Shown here: piece after piece, positions 15,829 to 25,052 of the stretch
How positions within the stretch are numbered: the stretch's first letter is position 1
How the letters are laid out: the number at the start of each line of letters is the position of its first letter
Source: Nitrospirae bacterium MYbin3
Lineage (GTDB): Bacteria > Nitrospirota > Thermodesulfovibrionia > Thermodesulfovibrionales > Dissulfurispiraceae
Assembly (NCBI GenBank): GCA_002753335.1
Contig: PEAD01000017.1
Coordinates: 1 to 62,142, forward strand
Direction: 5' to 3'
DNA length: 62,142 bases
The notes under the pieces: generated by a model
Seen by the model: only the letters and a program-made list of their open reading frames with translations
Told to the model about the DNA's origin: nothing
Database searches by the model: none
Translations under genes and position numbers: made by a program

Positions 15829-17058
15829 TCAACCGTTGATAGAGGTTTTGACGAGCTTTGGTATTACTACGATGCCCTTGGGGCTTATATGAAACATTTT
15901 TTTATCGTCTTCAGGGTTAAATCCTATGACGGTGTCTGGCGGAATGTAAACATCTTTATCTATTATAGCCCTTCTGATTTTTGCTCGTCTTCCTATCTCG
16001 ACATTTTCGAGTAGCACCGATTCTTCAACCTGCGCCCAGCTGTTCACCCTCACATTTGGAGAAAGCACCGAGTTTTTGACTCTGCCGCCGCTGATCACGC
16101 AGCCGTCGCATACGATAGAGTCGAGCGCGGTGCCCACTCTTCCTCCGTCGCTCTCCTGCGCAAATACGAATTTTGCGGGAGGGTGCTGGTAGGCGCGGGT
16201 TCGAATTGGCCATTTCTGATCATATAGGTTTAGATGAGGTTCAACCGCTATCAGCTCCATATTGGCTTCCCAGTAAGCGTCGATGGTGCCGACGTCTCTC
16301 CAGTATTTCGCCTCTTTTTTGTTTTCGTCCCTGAAATTGTGCGCAAATACCCTGCCTGTCTTTATCATATCAGGGATGATATCTTTGCCGAAGTCGTGTG
16401 CGGTCTGTTTTGATGCATCCATTTTCAGTTCCTGAATTATGCTTTCGGTGTTGAAAAGATACACGCCCATAGACACCAGGCAGTAATCAGGTTTGCCAGG
16501 TATGGTTTTGGGGTCATCCGGTTTTTCTTCAAAGCCTATGATTCTCCAGTCTTCGTCAACCTGCATAACTCCAAAGGCTTTCGCCTCCTCTTTTGAGACC
16601 TCTATGGCGGCAACTGTTGCCACAGCATTCTTAGAACGGTGGAAAGTGTACATTTCTGAGTAGTCCATCTTGTAAATGTGGTCTCCAGACAGAATGAGCA
16701 GGCAGGGCGGGGCTTCACGTTCGATGAAATAGATGTTTTGATATACGGCGTCGGCGGTGCCTGAATACCACCGCTCGTCAACTCTCTGCTGCGGGGGCAC
16801 GTTTATGATTATTTCCCCAAGTTCCGGAGAGAATAGATGCTCCCATCCGAGCGAAAGGTGTCTGTCTAGCGAAAGAGATTTGTATTGTGTGAATACCGCT
16901 ATCTTTCTGATGTTTGAGTTGATGCAGTTGCTGAGTGTGAAGTCTATTATTCTGTATTTGCCGCCGAACGGCACTGCAGGCTTTGCTCTGTGCAGTGTAA
17001 GTGGATGGAGGCGTTCGCCCTTTCCACCCGCAAGAACTATTGCCAGAACATTTTTCAT
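15829..17058 (-). CDS. glgC: glucose-1-phosphate adenylyltransferase
   Basis: Makes ADP-glucose from ATP and glucose-1-phosphate, the committed step of bacterial glycogen synthesis. The nucleotide-binding loop AGGKGERLHPLT is at residues 10-21. The sugar-phosphate region (FEEKP) and a C-terminal left-handed beta-helix with hexapeptide repeats (about 290-390) follow. Length (409 aa) is normal. It heads an operon with the DNA ligase and ywbE. No other glycogen gene is adjacent. Confidence 0.95.
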   Translation of the reverse strand: MKNVLAIVLAGGKGERLHPLTLHRAKPAVPFGGKYRIIDFTLSNCINSNIRKIAVFTQYKSLSLDRHLSLGWEHLFSPELGEIIINVPPQQRVDERWYSGTADAVYQNIYFIEREAPPCLLILSGDHIYKMDYSEMYTFHRSKNAVATVAAIEVSKEEAKAFGVMQVDEDWRIIGFEEKPDDPKTIPGKPDYCLVSMGVYLFNTESIIQELKMDASKQTAHDFGKDIIPDMIKTGRVFAHNFRDENKKEAKYWRDVGTIDAYWEANMELIAVEPHLNLYDQKWPIRTRAYQHPPAKFVFAQESDGGRVGTALDSIVCDGCVISGGRVKNSVLSPNVRVNSWAQVEESVLLENVEIGRRAKIRRAIIDKDVYIPPDTVIGFNPEDDKKMFHISPKGIVVIPKLVKTSING

Positions 17059-17071
17059 CGAAGTTAAGCTG

Positions 17072-17443
17072 TTATCCTACGCCGAGCTCTTTTTTCAGCC
17101 GGTCTTTTATTTTTGTGTTGATAGGGTACATGCCGAAGCATCCTTTTCCCTTGCTTTCTTCCAGCGCCTCTGACAGGAGTTCGTCAGGCATATCATTTAT
17201 CTGCGCCAGCGTTTCGGCAAATCCTGCTTCGGTGTGGCGCATAAGGGAGAGCACAGGTTTGTCACCCATGGTGTCGATATAAAATATGTAGCCTTTCAGC
17301 GGCTCTTTTTTTATAAAGCCGTCGCAGGACGGGACGATTGAAGGCTCTGTCAGCTCTTTCGGTCCTGCATCCCATTTGATATGTTCTATTATGAAAGGCT
17401 CTTTTTTTATGTCTTCGAGTGTAAGTGGCTCTTCAGAAATCAT
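17072..17443 (-). CDS. conserved-looking hypothetical protein
   Basis: 123-aa acidic soluble protein with two Cys (one in VPSCDGF, one in GKGCFGMYPI near the C terminus). No family recognised. It lies between the FTR-type gene (21 nt upstream) and glgC (13 nt downstream), all on the minus strand, so it is probably cotranscribed with them. There is a good ribosome site before the ATG. Confidence 0.7.
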   Translation of the reverse strand: MISEEPLTLEDIKKEPFIIEHIKWDAGPKELTEPSIVPSCDGFIKKEPLKGYIFYIDTMGDKPVLSLMRHTEAGFAETLAQINDMPDELLSEALEESKGKGCFGMYPINTKIKDRLKKELGVG

Positions 17444-17464
17444 TTTGCAACCTCCGCGTGTCGG

Positions 17465-17794
17465 TTAAAACTGCATTGCCTCCGGTCTTCTTTCGGGCAC
17501 GTCCGCTTTTTTTAGTGTAATGCTGTTCCAGTCTGCCGAAACATACAGGCTGCAGTAGCAGGTCCCGTATTCTTTTATGTCATCGCTGCGGTAGGTGCAT
17601 GGACAAATTATATCCGCATCTTTTTCTTTTGTTCCTGAAGCGAGCCTGCAGGGGCATGAACGGTATCCGTAGCGGGTCTCATTTTCTAAAAGCCCGGCGA
17701 TTATTCCTATTACATGGTCTTTATCAATATTCAGCTCAAGGCCCTGCGAGGCTGCGTATTTTGAAAGCACCGGATAAAGCTGATCGGGCGTCAT
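17465..17794 (-). CDS. ftrB: ferredoxin-thioredoxin reductase catalytic subunit family
   Basis: FTR uses an Fe-S cluster beside a redox-active disulfide to pass electrons from ferredoxin to thioredoxin. The 109-aa chain has all six ligand/active Cys as three pairs: CPC (47, 49), CPC (64, 66) and CYC (79, 81). The usual third motif is CHC; here His is replaced by Tyr80, and the spacing between pairs (14 and 12) differs from the plant type (16 and 8). So it is a variant, perhaps with another partner or substrate. No variable subunit is nearby, as is common in anaerobes. Flanked by two genes of unknown function in the same direction. Confidence 0.82.
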   Translation of the reverse strand: MTPDQLYPVLSKYAASQGLELNIDKDHVIGIIAGLLENETRYGYRSCPCRLASGTKEKDADIICPCTYRSDDIKEYGTCYCSLYVSADWNSITLKKADVPERRPEAMQF

Positions 17795-17810
17795 ACGTTT
17801 TAAGGGCAGG

Positions 17811-18164
17811 CTAAGCGTGGCCTATCAGACCGTTGGTGTCCATCTTGCGAAATTCCTGAGCTGCAGATTCTCCAACATCCTCGATCATTTCGTTTATGGT
17901 TATTCCCAATGTCTTGAGCGATACCTTTAACTTGTCGGCAACATCCGGCAGCGGGATGCCTTTTGAGTAGTGAAGGTCTGCAATAAGTATCTTTAGCGCG
18001 TCGCTTACTATGAAGGCTTTTAGCGATATATCCTCAACCTCCAGAGTTTTGCAGGCCTCATTGAAACTCAGGCCGTTGCCGACAGCGTCTCTAACCTTTG
18101 CTATAGACTCATCGTATATCAGATCTTCTTCAGGCGAATAGGTTTTGTATTTAAAGTCTGGCAT
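17811..18164 (-). CDS. hypothetical protein, first gene of the FTR-glgC run
   Basis: 117-aa soluble helical protein without Cys, ending 16 nt before the FTR gene. It starts after a clear GGAGC ribosome site. Two helix-turn-helix-like stretches (LSFNEACKTLEVEDISLKAF and DVADKLKVSLKTLGITINEM) hint at a DNA-binding or adaptor role, but I assign no family. Confidence 0.68.
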   Translation of the reverse strand: MPDFKYKTYSPEEDLIYDESIAKVRDAVGNGLSFNEACKTLEVEDISLKAFIVSDALKILIADLHYSKGIPLPDVADKLKVSLKTLGITINEMIEDVGESAAQEFRKMDTNGLIGHA

Positions 18165-18275
18165 TTTTGCTCCTTTCGATATTAACTTTTTAAATTTAAC
18201 ACATAATGTCCGATTTTGGCTATTTTACGAGCCGATCAAGATTATGTGCTATTATGAAAATATGGGTGTTAATAC

Positions 18276-18983
18276 ATGAAGTCCGCTACTGCGAATCATT
18301 TCAAAATTCTTATTGTTGAGGACGAGGAGAAGATATCCGATATTGTGCGGCTTTACCTCGAAAGAGAGGGGTATGCTGTAAAGCTTGCGGGGGATGGAGC
18401 GGCGGCGCTGAAGTTTCTAAAGGATAAATATGACCTTGTAATACTCGACCTTATGCTGCCAGACATGGACGGCGAAGCTGTATGCGCAGCAATACGTGAG
18501 TTTTCGGATATTCCGATAATCATGCTTACCGCGAAGAGCAGCGAGGATGACCGTGTTGCAGGCCTCGGTCTTGGCGCTGACGATTATGTGGTAAAGCCGT
18601 TCAGTCCACGCGAGCTTGTTGCACGGGTCAAGGCTCAGCTGCGGCGCAGCAGTCCTTCGGTAAAAAAGACAATGTCATTCAACAAGGGCATGCTTGTCAT
18701 AAATACAGCCACTATGGAAATCACTAAAAACAGAAAGATTATTCTTCTTACCTCTACCGAATTCAGAATTCTTCTTCATATGGCAGAGAGGCCCCAGATG
18801 GTGTTCAGCCGCGCTCAGCTTGTTAATTTGGTACAGGGCTATGATTTTGAGGGTTATGACAGGGTCATAGATGCCCATATCAAAAATATCAGGCAGAAGA
18901 TAGAGGATGACTCTCACAAGCCATTGTTCGTAAAGACGGTGCACGGAGCCGGCTATAAATTCATAGGGAGTCTTGACGCGTGA
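18276..18983 (+). CDS. OmpR-family response regulator
   Basis: 235 aa. Receiver (about 9-122): acidic pair near residues 16-18, phospho-acceptor Asp in VILDLMLPD, Lys in YVVKPFSPRE. C-terminal winged-helix DNA-binding domain (about 138-232) with YDRVIDAHIKNIRQKIE and TVHGAGYKF. It overlaps the next gene by 4 nt, giving a cognate pair. It is divergent from the FTR run across a 111-bp gap. Confidence 0.95.
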   Translation: MKSATANHFKILIVEDEEKISDIVRLYLEREGYAVKLAGDGAAALKFLKDKYDLVILDLMLPDMDGEAVCAAIREFSDIPIIMLTAKSSEDDRVAGLGLGADDYVVKPFSPRELVARVKAQLRRSSPSVKKTMSFNKGMLVINTATMEITKNRKIILLTSTEFRILLHMAERPQMVFSRAQLVNLVQGYDFEGYDRVIDAHIKNIRQKIEDDSHKPLFVKTVHGAGYKFIGSLDA

Positions 18984-20392
18984 AGTCCAAAATTTTTAAA
19001 GCTTTTATAATCGTAATTACGGCCGCTATGCTTTCGAACTTTGTGTTTGAGTGGCTCATAATTAGGGATTTTGAAAATTACACAGAAAGCCTTAAAGAAG
19101 ACCAGCTTTTTTGGGTCATAACCGCTGTTGAGGGAAGCTATACGGAAGCAGGGTGGGACAGGCGCGCCCTGTCTGAGGCTATACACTGGGCGATGATGTT
19201 GGGCCTCGATATACGCGTTGTGGATTCTCACGGAAAAGAGGCTATAACTCATGAAGCTGTTATGGCCTCAATCTCACACAGCATGCACAAAAGAATGAAC
19301 GAATATTTTGACATGCACAAGACCACAGGGGCTTTTACCGAGCATAAGCTTTTGCATATGGGGCGTCCTGCCGGGACTCTTTTTTACCGGTTTTTTCAAA
19401 AAGCGGGCATTAAAGAAAAAGAACTGACTTTTAAGAGAAGAACAAACTATTTTCTTCTGGCTTCTTTTTTGATAGCAGGGTGCGGTTCGATTTTTTTAGC
19501 CTTGTATCTGAGCCATTTTCTTACGGCTCCAGTTGTCGAGCTTAAGGATGCTGCAGAGAGGATTGCGCGAAGAGATTTCAATGTCCGGGTTGGGGTGAAA
19601 TCCGATGATGAGCTCGGGAGCCTTTCGCAGGCCTTTGATTTCATGGCACTGTCTCTGAAGAAGGAGGAGGATCTTAGAAAACGTCTCATATCTAATGTGG
19701 CGCATGAACTCAGGACACCTCTTACCGTAATGAAGGCGAATGTCGAGGCGATGGCTGATGGAGTTTTTACAGACACAACGAAAGGCCTTGAGAATATAAG
19801 GACAGAGATAGACAGGTTGATTAAGCTTGTGGGCGGCATCGAGGATATTACAAAGGCAGAAGCAGGTTTTTTCTTGAGGTTCGATCAGGAAGAGCTTGAA
19901 CTTAGATCTTTTCTTGCGGGAGTAGTTGGCGACATGCGGCCTCTGTTCGAGAATAAAGGACTGTTGCTAAATTTTGAAGCCGGCGAAGATTTCTCGGTGT
20001 TTGTTGATGCTGAAAAATTAGTCTGGATATTAAGGAATCTCATGTCCAATGCCCTTAAATTTACGGATAAGGGGCAAGCCACTGTAGGATGCGAAAAGGC
20101 TGATGGTTTTTTCTCTATAGAGGTTAGAGATACAGGATGCGGCATATCAGAAAAGGATATCGGTTTAATATTCGACAGGTTTTACAGAGGTGCGCATACT
20201 GCTAAGGAAGGGTTGGGTTTAGGCTTGACTATTGTAAAGGAGCTTGTTGAGGCTATGGAAGGCAGGGTTGAGGTTCAAAGCAATGCAGAATCCGGGACTA
20301 TTTTCAGGGTAATCCTTCCTGTTGGCGGGGCTAAATTCAGCTCCCGTAACCACAACGCCTCAATCCACCCATCTCCACTCTTTTTTTTCTAA
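18980..20392 (+). CDS. BaeS-like membrane sensor histidine kinase
   Basis: 470 aa, starting at a GTG that overlaps the regulator stop. Two membrane helices (about 7-27 and 157-178) enclose a ~130-residue periplasmic sensor. HAMP (about 179-232), HisKA with NVAHELRTPLTV, and an HATPase with DTGCGISEKD and GLGLGLTIVKE follow. The natural end of the kinase fold is about residue 448 (ILPVGG); the last ~20 residues read into the convergent neighbour and overlap it by 33 nt, so the tail is probably unstructured. Ligand unknown; envelope stress is typical of this type. Confidence 0.93.
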   Translation: MKSKIFKAFIIVITAAMLSNFVFEWLIIRDFENYTESLKEDQLFWVITAVEGSYTEAGWDRRALSEAIHWAMMLGLDIRVVDSHGKEAITHEAVMASISHSMHKRMNEYFDMHKTTGAFTEHKLLHMGRPAGTLFYRFFQKAGIKEKELTFKRRTNYFLLASFLIAGCGSIFLALYLSHFLTAPVVELKDAAERIARRDFNVRVGVKSDDELGSLSQAFDFMALSLKKEEDLRKRLISNVAHELRTPLTVMKANVEAMADGVFTDTTKGLENIRTEIDRLIKLVGGIEDITKAEAGFFLRFDQEELELRSFLAGVVGDMRPLFENKGLLLNFEAGEDFSVFVDAEKLVWILRNLMSNALKFTDKGQATVGCEKADGFFSIEVRDTGCGISEKDIGLIFDRFYRGAHTAKEGLGLGLTIVKELVEAMEGRVEVQSNAESGTIFRVILPVGGAKFSSRNHNASIHPSPLFFF

Positions 20393-20851
20393 CACATAAT
20401 ATTTCCTGCCATAGGGCGAAACTGTCTCATACATTAGAGCATGACCATCCTGCCGGACAATATAGCGGAAATTGCTTCCCATTAATGAATATTTAGCACT
20501 CGGCACTTCTGCAAGAAATTCCGGCACGAGGTCGGAAAGTTGTTCGGGATAATGTCCGTTCTTGTCTTTAAAAAGCTCGCATGCAGCGATGATATCTTTT
20601 GCGCGCGCATCTGCAACCTTATTATTAAACACAGCTGCCGCAAAAACAAAAATGACCATAAAAGTATATATAACAGCCTTTGCCATAAGAAGCCTGACTC
20701 TTGCCTTATCTTTTCTTGCCCGAAACAGCTTTACAAGCAATACAGGAGTTCCTAAAAACAGGGTGGATCCAGCTATTGTGAATTGATTAAAAACAAAAAC
20801 ATCAACTACAAACAGTATAAATGCCGTTACAATGCTTTTCTTAAGCTTCAT
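20360..20851 (-). CDS. membrane protein with a C-terminal pilin-like domain
   Basis: 163 aa. Two hydrophobic stretches at the N terminus (about 8-43), a third helix near 60-78, then a soluble domain beginning AACELFKDKNGHYPEQLSDL. That segment resembles the pilin/GspG-type 'A...y....g.YP..l..L' region. No N-methylation site is present. Function unknown. Convergent with the BaeS-like kinase, overlapping its 3' end. Confidence 0.65.
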   Translation of the reverse strand: MKLKKSIVTAFILFVVDVFVFNQFTIAGSTLFLGTPVLLVKLFRARKDKARVRLLMAKAVIYTFMVIFVFAAAVFNNKVADARAKDIIAACELFKDKNGHYPEQLSDLVPEFLAEVPSAKYSLMGSNFRYIVRQDGHALMYETVSPYGRKYYVLEKKEWRWVD

Positions 20852-20867
20852 TTCTTCCTTCCGGCAC

Positions 20868-21035
20868 TTAATCCAACCCCTTAGTTCTTAGATTCATAGC
20901 ATATCCCACCCTGAATTTTATTTTCAGGTTTTTATTCTCATAGGTAGAATTTGCTCTTAAACAGTTGTTCATATATCTGCCTTTGCCATCAATTGCTATT
21001 TTTACGCCAGAATGCTTGAGTAACCGCAAATCAAT
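20868..21035 (-). mobile_element. degraded IS3-family transposase remnant
   Basis: One minus-strand frame between a TGA (21036-21038) and a TAA (20868-20870) reads LLKHSGVKIAIDGKGRYMNN and then a TYENKNLK stretch. This resembles the IS3 integrase-core segment 'G..iSmDGKGR.mDN...ERLWRs.KYE..yL', with the ERLWR part corrupted. No start codon or complete domain remains. It overlaps the last codons of the neighbouring membrane-protein gene. Confidence 0.55.
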
Positions 21036-21526
21036 TCATAAGTTACAACTGTACCCGTCTGCGATTTATCTTTGTTCTGCTGTCTTTTTTTGAAATAGGG
21101 ATCGGTTGCACCGTGAATAAAAGCAAACAGGATAAATAGAAATATTAAAAATACAAAAACTAAAAGCATATTGGCTTTTAATCTTGAAAGCAATCTAATA
21201 AATCCCGGAAAGTCAAAATGTATTTTCTCACCTTTGCGCTGGAGGCTATACAAAAAACACATTACAATTATGGGGCCTATAAATGGGAAAACAACAGCAA
21301 CCGCTAATAAATAGAATTTCAAATCATCTAAAAATCTAAATCCTCTAAAGTATAGCTCAGTAAAGGTTCCGGCAACGCTAAAGATGCATGATAATGTAAA
21401 GACTATAATAAAAAAAGTCCCTGCCCCAGAAACGGTCATAATAGATACAATCAGCGCTGCTACATGACCAAGCAATCCGATGGCTAACGCATTTCTTCCG
21501 AAAGCTGTATGCCCAATCTCCTGCAT
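21002..21526 (-). CDS. four-helix membrane protein, unknown function
   Basis: 174 aa with hydrophobic segments at about 13-33, 37-58, 68-92 and 119-141 and a basic tail. The last ~20 codons (after DKSQTG) run into the IS3 remnant, so the original C terminus may be replaced. Its ATG overlaps the ankyrin gene's stop by one base, so the two are coupled. No family recognised. Confidence 0.6.
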   Translation of the reverse strand: MQEIGHTAFGRNALAIGLLGHVAALIVSIMTVSGAGTFFIIVFTLSCIFSVAGTFTELYFRGFRFLDDLKFYLLAVAVVFPFIGPIIVMCFLYSLQRKGEKIHFDFPGFIRLLSRLKANMLLVFVFLIFLFILFAFIHGATDPYFKKRQQNKDKSQTGTVVTYELICGYSSILA

Positions 21527-23817
21527 TATAGCTGTCTCATCTTTCTAGGCTTGTCAGAGCCTTTTATCACCATCCTTAGGTCTTTGTCCTTTTTAAAAAT
21601 CTCTATCAAATACTGCCCTCCAGCCTTGAAAGGACCAGATAAACGCAGTTGAATATCAACAAGATAATAAGGTATCACTAAGCTATTATCTTGAACCGCC
21701 GGCTTGCCAAAGCTGATAGAGTATAACCAATCAGCGGAGTGTCCCAGAAATACAGATGCAGCAACATATTTTTCAAAGTCTATTTCTGGAGCCTGCTTGT
21801 CAAAAGCCCTCCGCCAGAGCTCCAACCATTCTTCTTTTGTCTCTATCGCTTTAATAAACTCAGTATTTTGGTTGGAGACATTGCCGAACCATTTTAAGCC
21901 GTAATATTCTTTTTGAGCGCCATGCTTTTGCAATATGTCCAATATTGCCGTCTTCTGTTCTCCCTGAAAAGCATAGGACCACGCAGTCCTGCCCGAATTG
22001 TCCTTGTGGTTTATAGAGCTTCTCTTCTCTACAAGTAGCTTTACTATATCGGCATCCCAATTATTTGAGGCTATTATAAGGGCTGTTTCTTCTTTATCAT
22101 TAACAGCATTTACATCAGCACCTTTTTCTAATAGAAGCTTTGCAGAGGCAACTTTGTTTTTACTGTAAGACTCTACAACCTTCATCAACGCCGTTTTGCC
22201 CTCAGCATCTTTTATGTTTGAATCGGCTCCCCTGTCCAGCAAAAAACGCATCAACTCAATATCACCGCTTAATGAATACATCAAAAGAGTGTTACCTGAA
22301 ACATCCTTGATATTAGGATCGGGATCCCTTTTCATCAGCAACTTCACCATATCAAGGTTGCCTGAACCCACCGCCGCAAATAATGCTTCTTTTGTATCAT
22401 AATTTTTGCTCTGTTTTATCAAGGCTTTGAATATAGATAAGCGTTTCCCATAAATAGCCTTTGTCAAAGCCGTGCTCTCATCATTAGCCTTGACATTAAT
22501 ATCGGCTCGAGCCTTTAGGAGCCTTTCTACAATGATAACATCGCCTTTTTCACAAGCGATCATTAAAGCTGTGATGCCATTTTTATCAACAGCATTAATA
22601 TCTGTCTTGCTATCAATTAACAATTTAGCGATATCAGAACTTCCTTGACTCGATGCAATCATCAGCGCCGTCTGGCCATCATCGTATCTATCGTTAGAGT
22701 TTGCCCCATGCTTCAGCAGGGACTGTACAACCTTAGTCTGGTTCTTCAGCACGGCATAGATCAGAGCATCACCTTTGCTGATATTTTTTATGTTAAAGTC
22801 AGCTCCGTTTTTTAGAAGTTTGTTGACGATATCTATATGACCTTTAAGTGACGCAAATATTAGAGCCGTCTCGTTTGTCCCATTCTTGGCATTAACATCC
22901 GCCCCATGCTTGATCAAATACTTGAGTATATCCATGGCATTTGCATCGGCGGCATACATAAGGGGTGTGCTGCCCTTGTCTGTCCTTAGGTTTACATCAG
23001 CCCCTTTTGACAGCAGCAACCTGACCTTATTCAGCTTCTTTTCTTTTATGGCTTTGAACAATGGAAGCATTGCATTTACTGACAAAGACGATGCTTCATT
23101 CTTATTCTTAAAAGCTTTTTCCAATATCTGAACAATGTAATCAAGACCTTCCTTTTTGGCTATAGCAAGGGCTGTATCACCATTCTTGTCGAAAAAATCC
23201 AATTTAGCGCCTTTTGACAGTATTTCCTTGACCAACGATGCGTTGCCTTGCATGACCGCATACATGAGAGGTGTACGTTTAGTTTCCATCCATGATTCAT
23301 CCTGAACATTAACGTCAGCCCCGTTCTCTAAAAGAACCCGTATTGTCTCTGCCTTATCCCCCGGAGGCCCATAGGTAGTGGTTCCCAAATTGCTTGCAGC
23401 AAGCAAAGCGGTTATGCCTTGAGATTTAACATTTACATCTGCACCTTTAGCAATCAGATATCTTACGATGGCAACATGTCCCTGTCCTGACGCTTCAATC
23501 AGAGCAGTTCTGTTACCGCTTTCTTTTCCTTTATCAACAGCGGCGCCATTTGCTATCAGCAATTTTACTATCTTAAGATTTCCCTTAGCTGCGGCTATAG
23601 ACAATGAGGTCTCTCCAGTTCTGCCTTTTTCATTGACCCTGTCTTTATGTGAGCCCAAAGATATTTCTTTAAGAATGGCCTTGACTTTTTTAAGGTTGCC
23701 TTCTCTGACAGCTTCCAGTAGAGGGGCATCTGGCGGGGGAAGAATGGTATCACAAAAAATAATTGACGGAAATAATGCTAAAAAAATAATGCTGAAAGCA
23801 ACTGCCTTAAAACTCAT
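21526..23817 (-). CDS. large secreted ankyrin-repeat protein
   Basis: 763 aa from the chosen start. A signal peptide (about 3-23, ending FPSIIFCDT) leads into roughly 17-18 ankyrin repeats covering about residues 30-640. Repeats show the usual 'G.TALm.A...G...iv..Ll..GAdvn' pattern. The last ~120 residues form a separate, non-repeat domain. It is probably a periplasmic or surface protein-binding scaffold. I start at the second ATG (23817) because GGAG lies 6 nt ahead of it; the ATG four codons upstream lacks a ribosome site. Many ankyrin proteins are rapidly varying accessory genes. The target is unknown. Confidence 0.9.
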   Translation of the reverse strand: MSFKAVAFSIIFLALFPSIIFCDTILPPPDAPLLEAVREGNLKKVKAILKEISLGSHKDRVNEKGRTGETSLSIAAAKGNLKIVKLLIANGAAVDKGKESGNRTALIEASGQGHVAIVRYLIAKGADVNVKSQGITALLAASNLGTTTYGPPGDKAETIRVLLENGADVNVQDESWMETKRTPLMYAVMQGNASLVKEILSKGAKLDFFDKNGDTALAIAKKEGLDYIVQILEKAFKNKNEASSLSVNAMLPLFKAIKEKKLNKVRLLLSKGADVNLRTDKGSTPLMYAADANAMDILKYLIKHGADVNAKNGTNETALIFASLKGHIDIVNKLLKNGADFNIKNISKGDALIYAVLKNQTKVVQSLLKHGANSNDRYDDGQTALMIASSQGSSDIAKLLIDSKTDINAVDKNGITALMIACEKGDVIIVERLLKARADINVKANDESTALTKAIYGKRLSIFKALIKQSKNYDTKEALFAAVGSGNLDMVKLLMKRDPDPNIKDVSGNTLLMYSLSGDIELMRFLLDRGADSNIKDAEGKTALMKVVESYSKNKVASAKLLLEKGADVNAVNDKEETALIIASNNWDADIVKLLVEKRSSINHKDNSGRTAWSYAFQGEQKTAILDILQKHGAQKEYYGLKWFGNVSNQNTEFIKAIETKEEWLELWRRAFDKQAPEIDFEKYVAASVFLGHSADWLYSISFGKPAVQDNSLVIPYYLVDIQLRLSGPFKAGGQYLIEIFKKDKDLRMVIKGSDKPRKMRQL

Positions 23818-23902
23818 TGGATTCTCCATGCCATTTATTATTCGGTAAGTATACTACTTTAGTTCTAATAAGTGGATGCATTTATAGAGAATCGAATAGT
23901 TA

Positions 23903-24466
23903 TTAGAGGGGATAGCCGAACCTCTGTCTTAAAGCTGAAACAAAGGAACTATCAGCTTTTGTAGAGAAAACTTCGACAGGCGAATGTCCGTGCTTCCATG
24001 ATATAAATAATGCTATGCAGACTGCTATTGAAGTAATCGCTATGTTTTGCCATGAATTTAATTCCCACTGCCCTTGCCATGTAAGTTCAAAGTTCGAAAG
24101 CGGCCAAAAATAAGCGACCGACCATAGATAACCTTGTGGACCAGCAGAACCGACCATATCACCAATAAGGTGAAGATGGAAGCTTGCAAAAGAAAGCAAT
24201 CCGGCTACCCACCTCTTTTTCGAGAGGAGATAAGCAGCTATGGTTACAACAAAAGCGAACAAGAGATTATGGGATAAGACATGATGAAACCGCTGATACC
24301 ACTCGAATGAAGCGCCATTGTTTCGTGAGAAAATATCTATAAAAAGACCAAATCCGTCTATATCCGGAATAACTCCGGCAGCGGTAACAAGAACCCTGTC
24401 GCGTCTTTCCATGTTTGCGCTGTTTGCTACAAGCCAGCTTGTCAAGAAATGAGTTACAGGACTCAT
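23903..24466 (-). CDS. YdjM-like membrane-bound metal-dependent hydrolase family
   Basis: 187 aa. The N terminus (SPVTHFLTSWLVAN...VIPDIDGFG) has the His and Asp pattern of the YdjM/DUF457 family, followed by HHVLSHNLLFA and SFHLHLIGDMVGS with further conserved His/Asp. About four membrane helices. E. coli YdjM is an SOS-regulated inner-membrane protein; the enzymatic activity of the family is not established. Separated by 4 nt from the gene upstream. Confidence 0.8.
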   Translation of the reverse strand: MSPVTHFLTSWLVANSANMERRDRVLVTAAGVIPDIDGFGLFIDIFSRNNGASFEWYQRFHHVLSHNLLFAFVVTIAAYLLSKKRWVAGLLSFASFHLHLIGDMVGSAGPQGYLWSVAYFWPLSNFELTWQGQWELNSWQNIAITSIAVCIALFISWKHGHSPVEVFSTKADSSFVSALRQRFGYPL

Positions 24467-24470
24467 TCTA

Positions 24471-24794
24471 TTATAAAGCCCTTATAATTCCCATAATTAT
24501 AGAAGCTGCGATAACAATACCAATGATTATTATTGCGGCCATCAGAAACCGGTGCGGAACAAACCTTATAGGTTGCGGCTTGCCAGCTATTTTTTCGTCT
24601 ATCCTTTTAAAAAACTCTACCCTATTCGAAAAGGCTTTTATAAAAAAGATAAGAAAAGGAATACAAAAAAACAATCCAAAACTTGCGAACAAATATACGC
24701 CGCTGTCTTTATTGGCAAGCGAAAGGTGTGCCATATAAAAACTGACTGCAGTACACAATCCGAAAACTATAATTAAAACCCATATCACTATCAT
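24471..24794 (-). CDS. small membrane protein, unknown function
   Basis: 107 aa with three hydrophobic helices (about 3-22, 29-52, 85-105) and a basic loop. Directly upstream of the YdjM-like gene (4 nt gap), so likely cotranscribed. No family recognised. Confidence 0.6.
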   Translation of the reverse strand: MIVIWVLIIVFGLCTAVSFYMAHLSLANKDSGVYLFASFGLFFCIPFLIFFIKAFSNRVEFFKRIDEKIAGKPQPIRFVPHRFLMAAIIIIGIVIAASIIMGIIRAL

Positions 24795-24827
24795 TAACCC
24801 CTTAGACGGTCACTCTATAAACAATTC

Positions 24828-25052
24828 CTACTTTCCAATTACCAGAGGAAAGTCCATCCCCCTTGAATCAACTACTGGGAATTGAGGCTCCTGTTTGTAT
24901 TTTTTTGTTATATCAGGAAGCCGCTCCTCTACATAGCTCATGAGTTTCCGCACCGTAACTGTATCCCGACCTCCGAACTCTTCAAGCATGTTATAAAAAG
25001 GAGAGCCAATAAAAAAAATATTTAAGACATTTCTGTTCATAAAGATCCTCAT
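24828..25052 (-). pseudogene. C-terminal remnant of a caspase-like (peptidase C14) protein
   Basis: The 74 codons end LPDITKKYKQEPQFP followed by SRGMDFPL, resembling the last segment of prokaryotic caspase-domain proteins ('yv...vp.lt...... QfPv....G.dFPi'). The catalytic His and Cys regions, which would lie upstream, are absent. The frame before the ATG meets a stop at 25131-25133 and shows no family resemblance. So it is either a decayed gene end or a chance short gene. Moderately supported. Confidence 0.45.
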
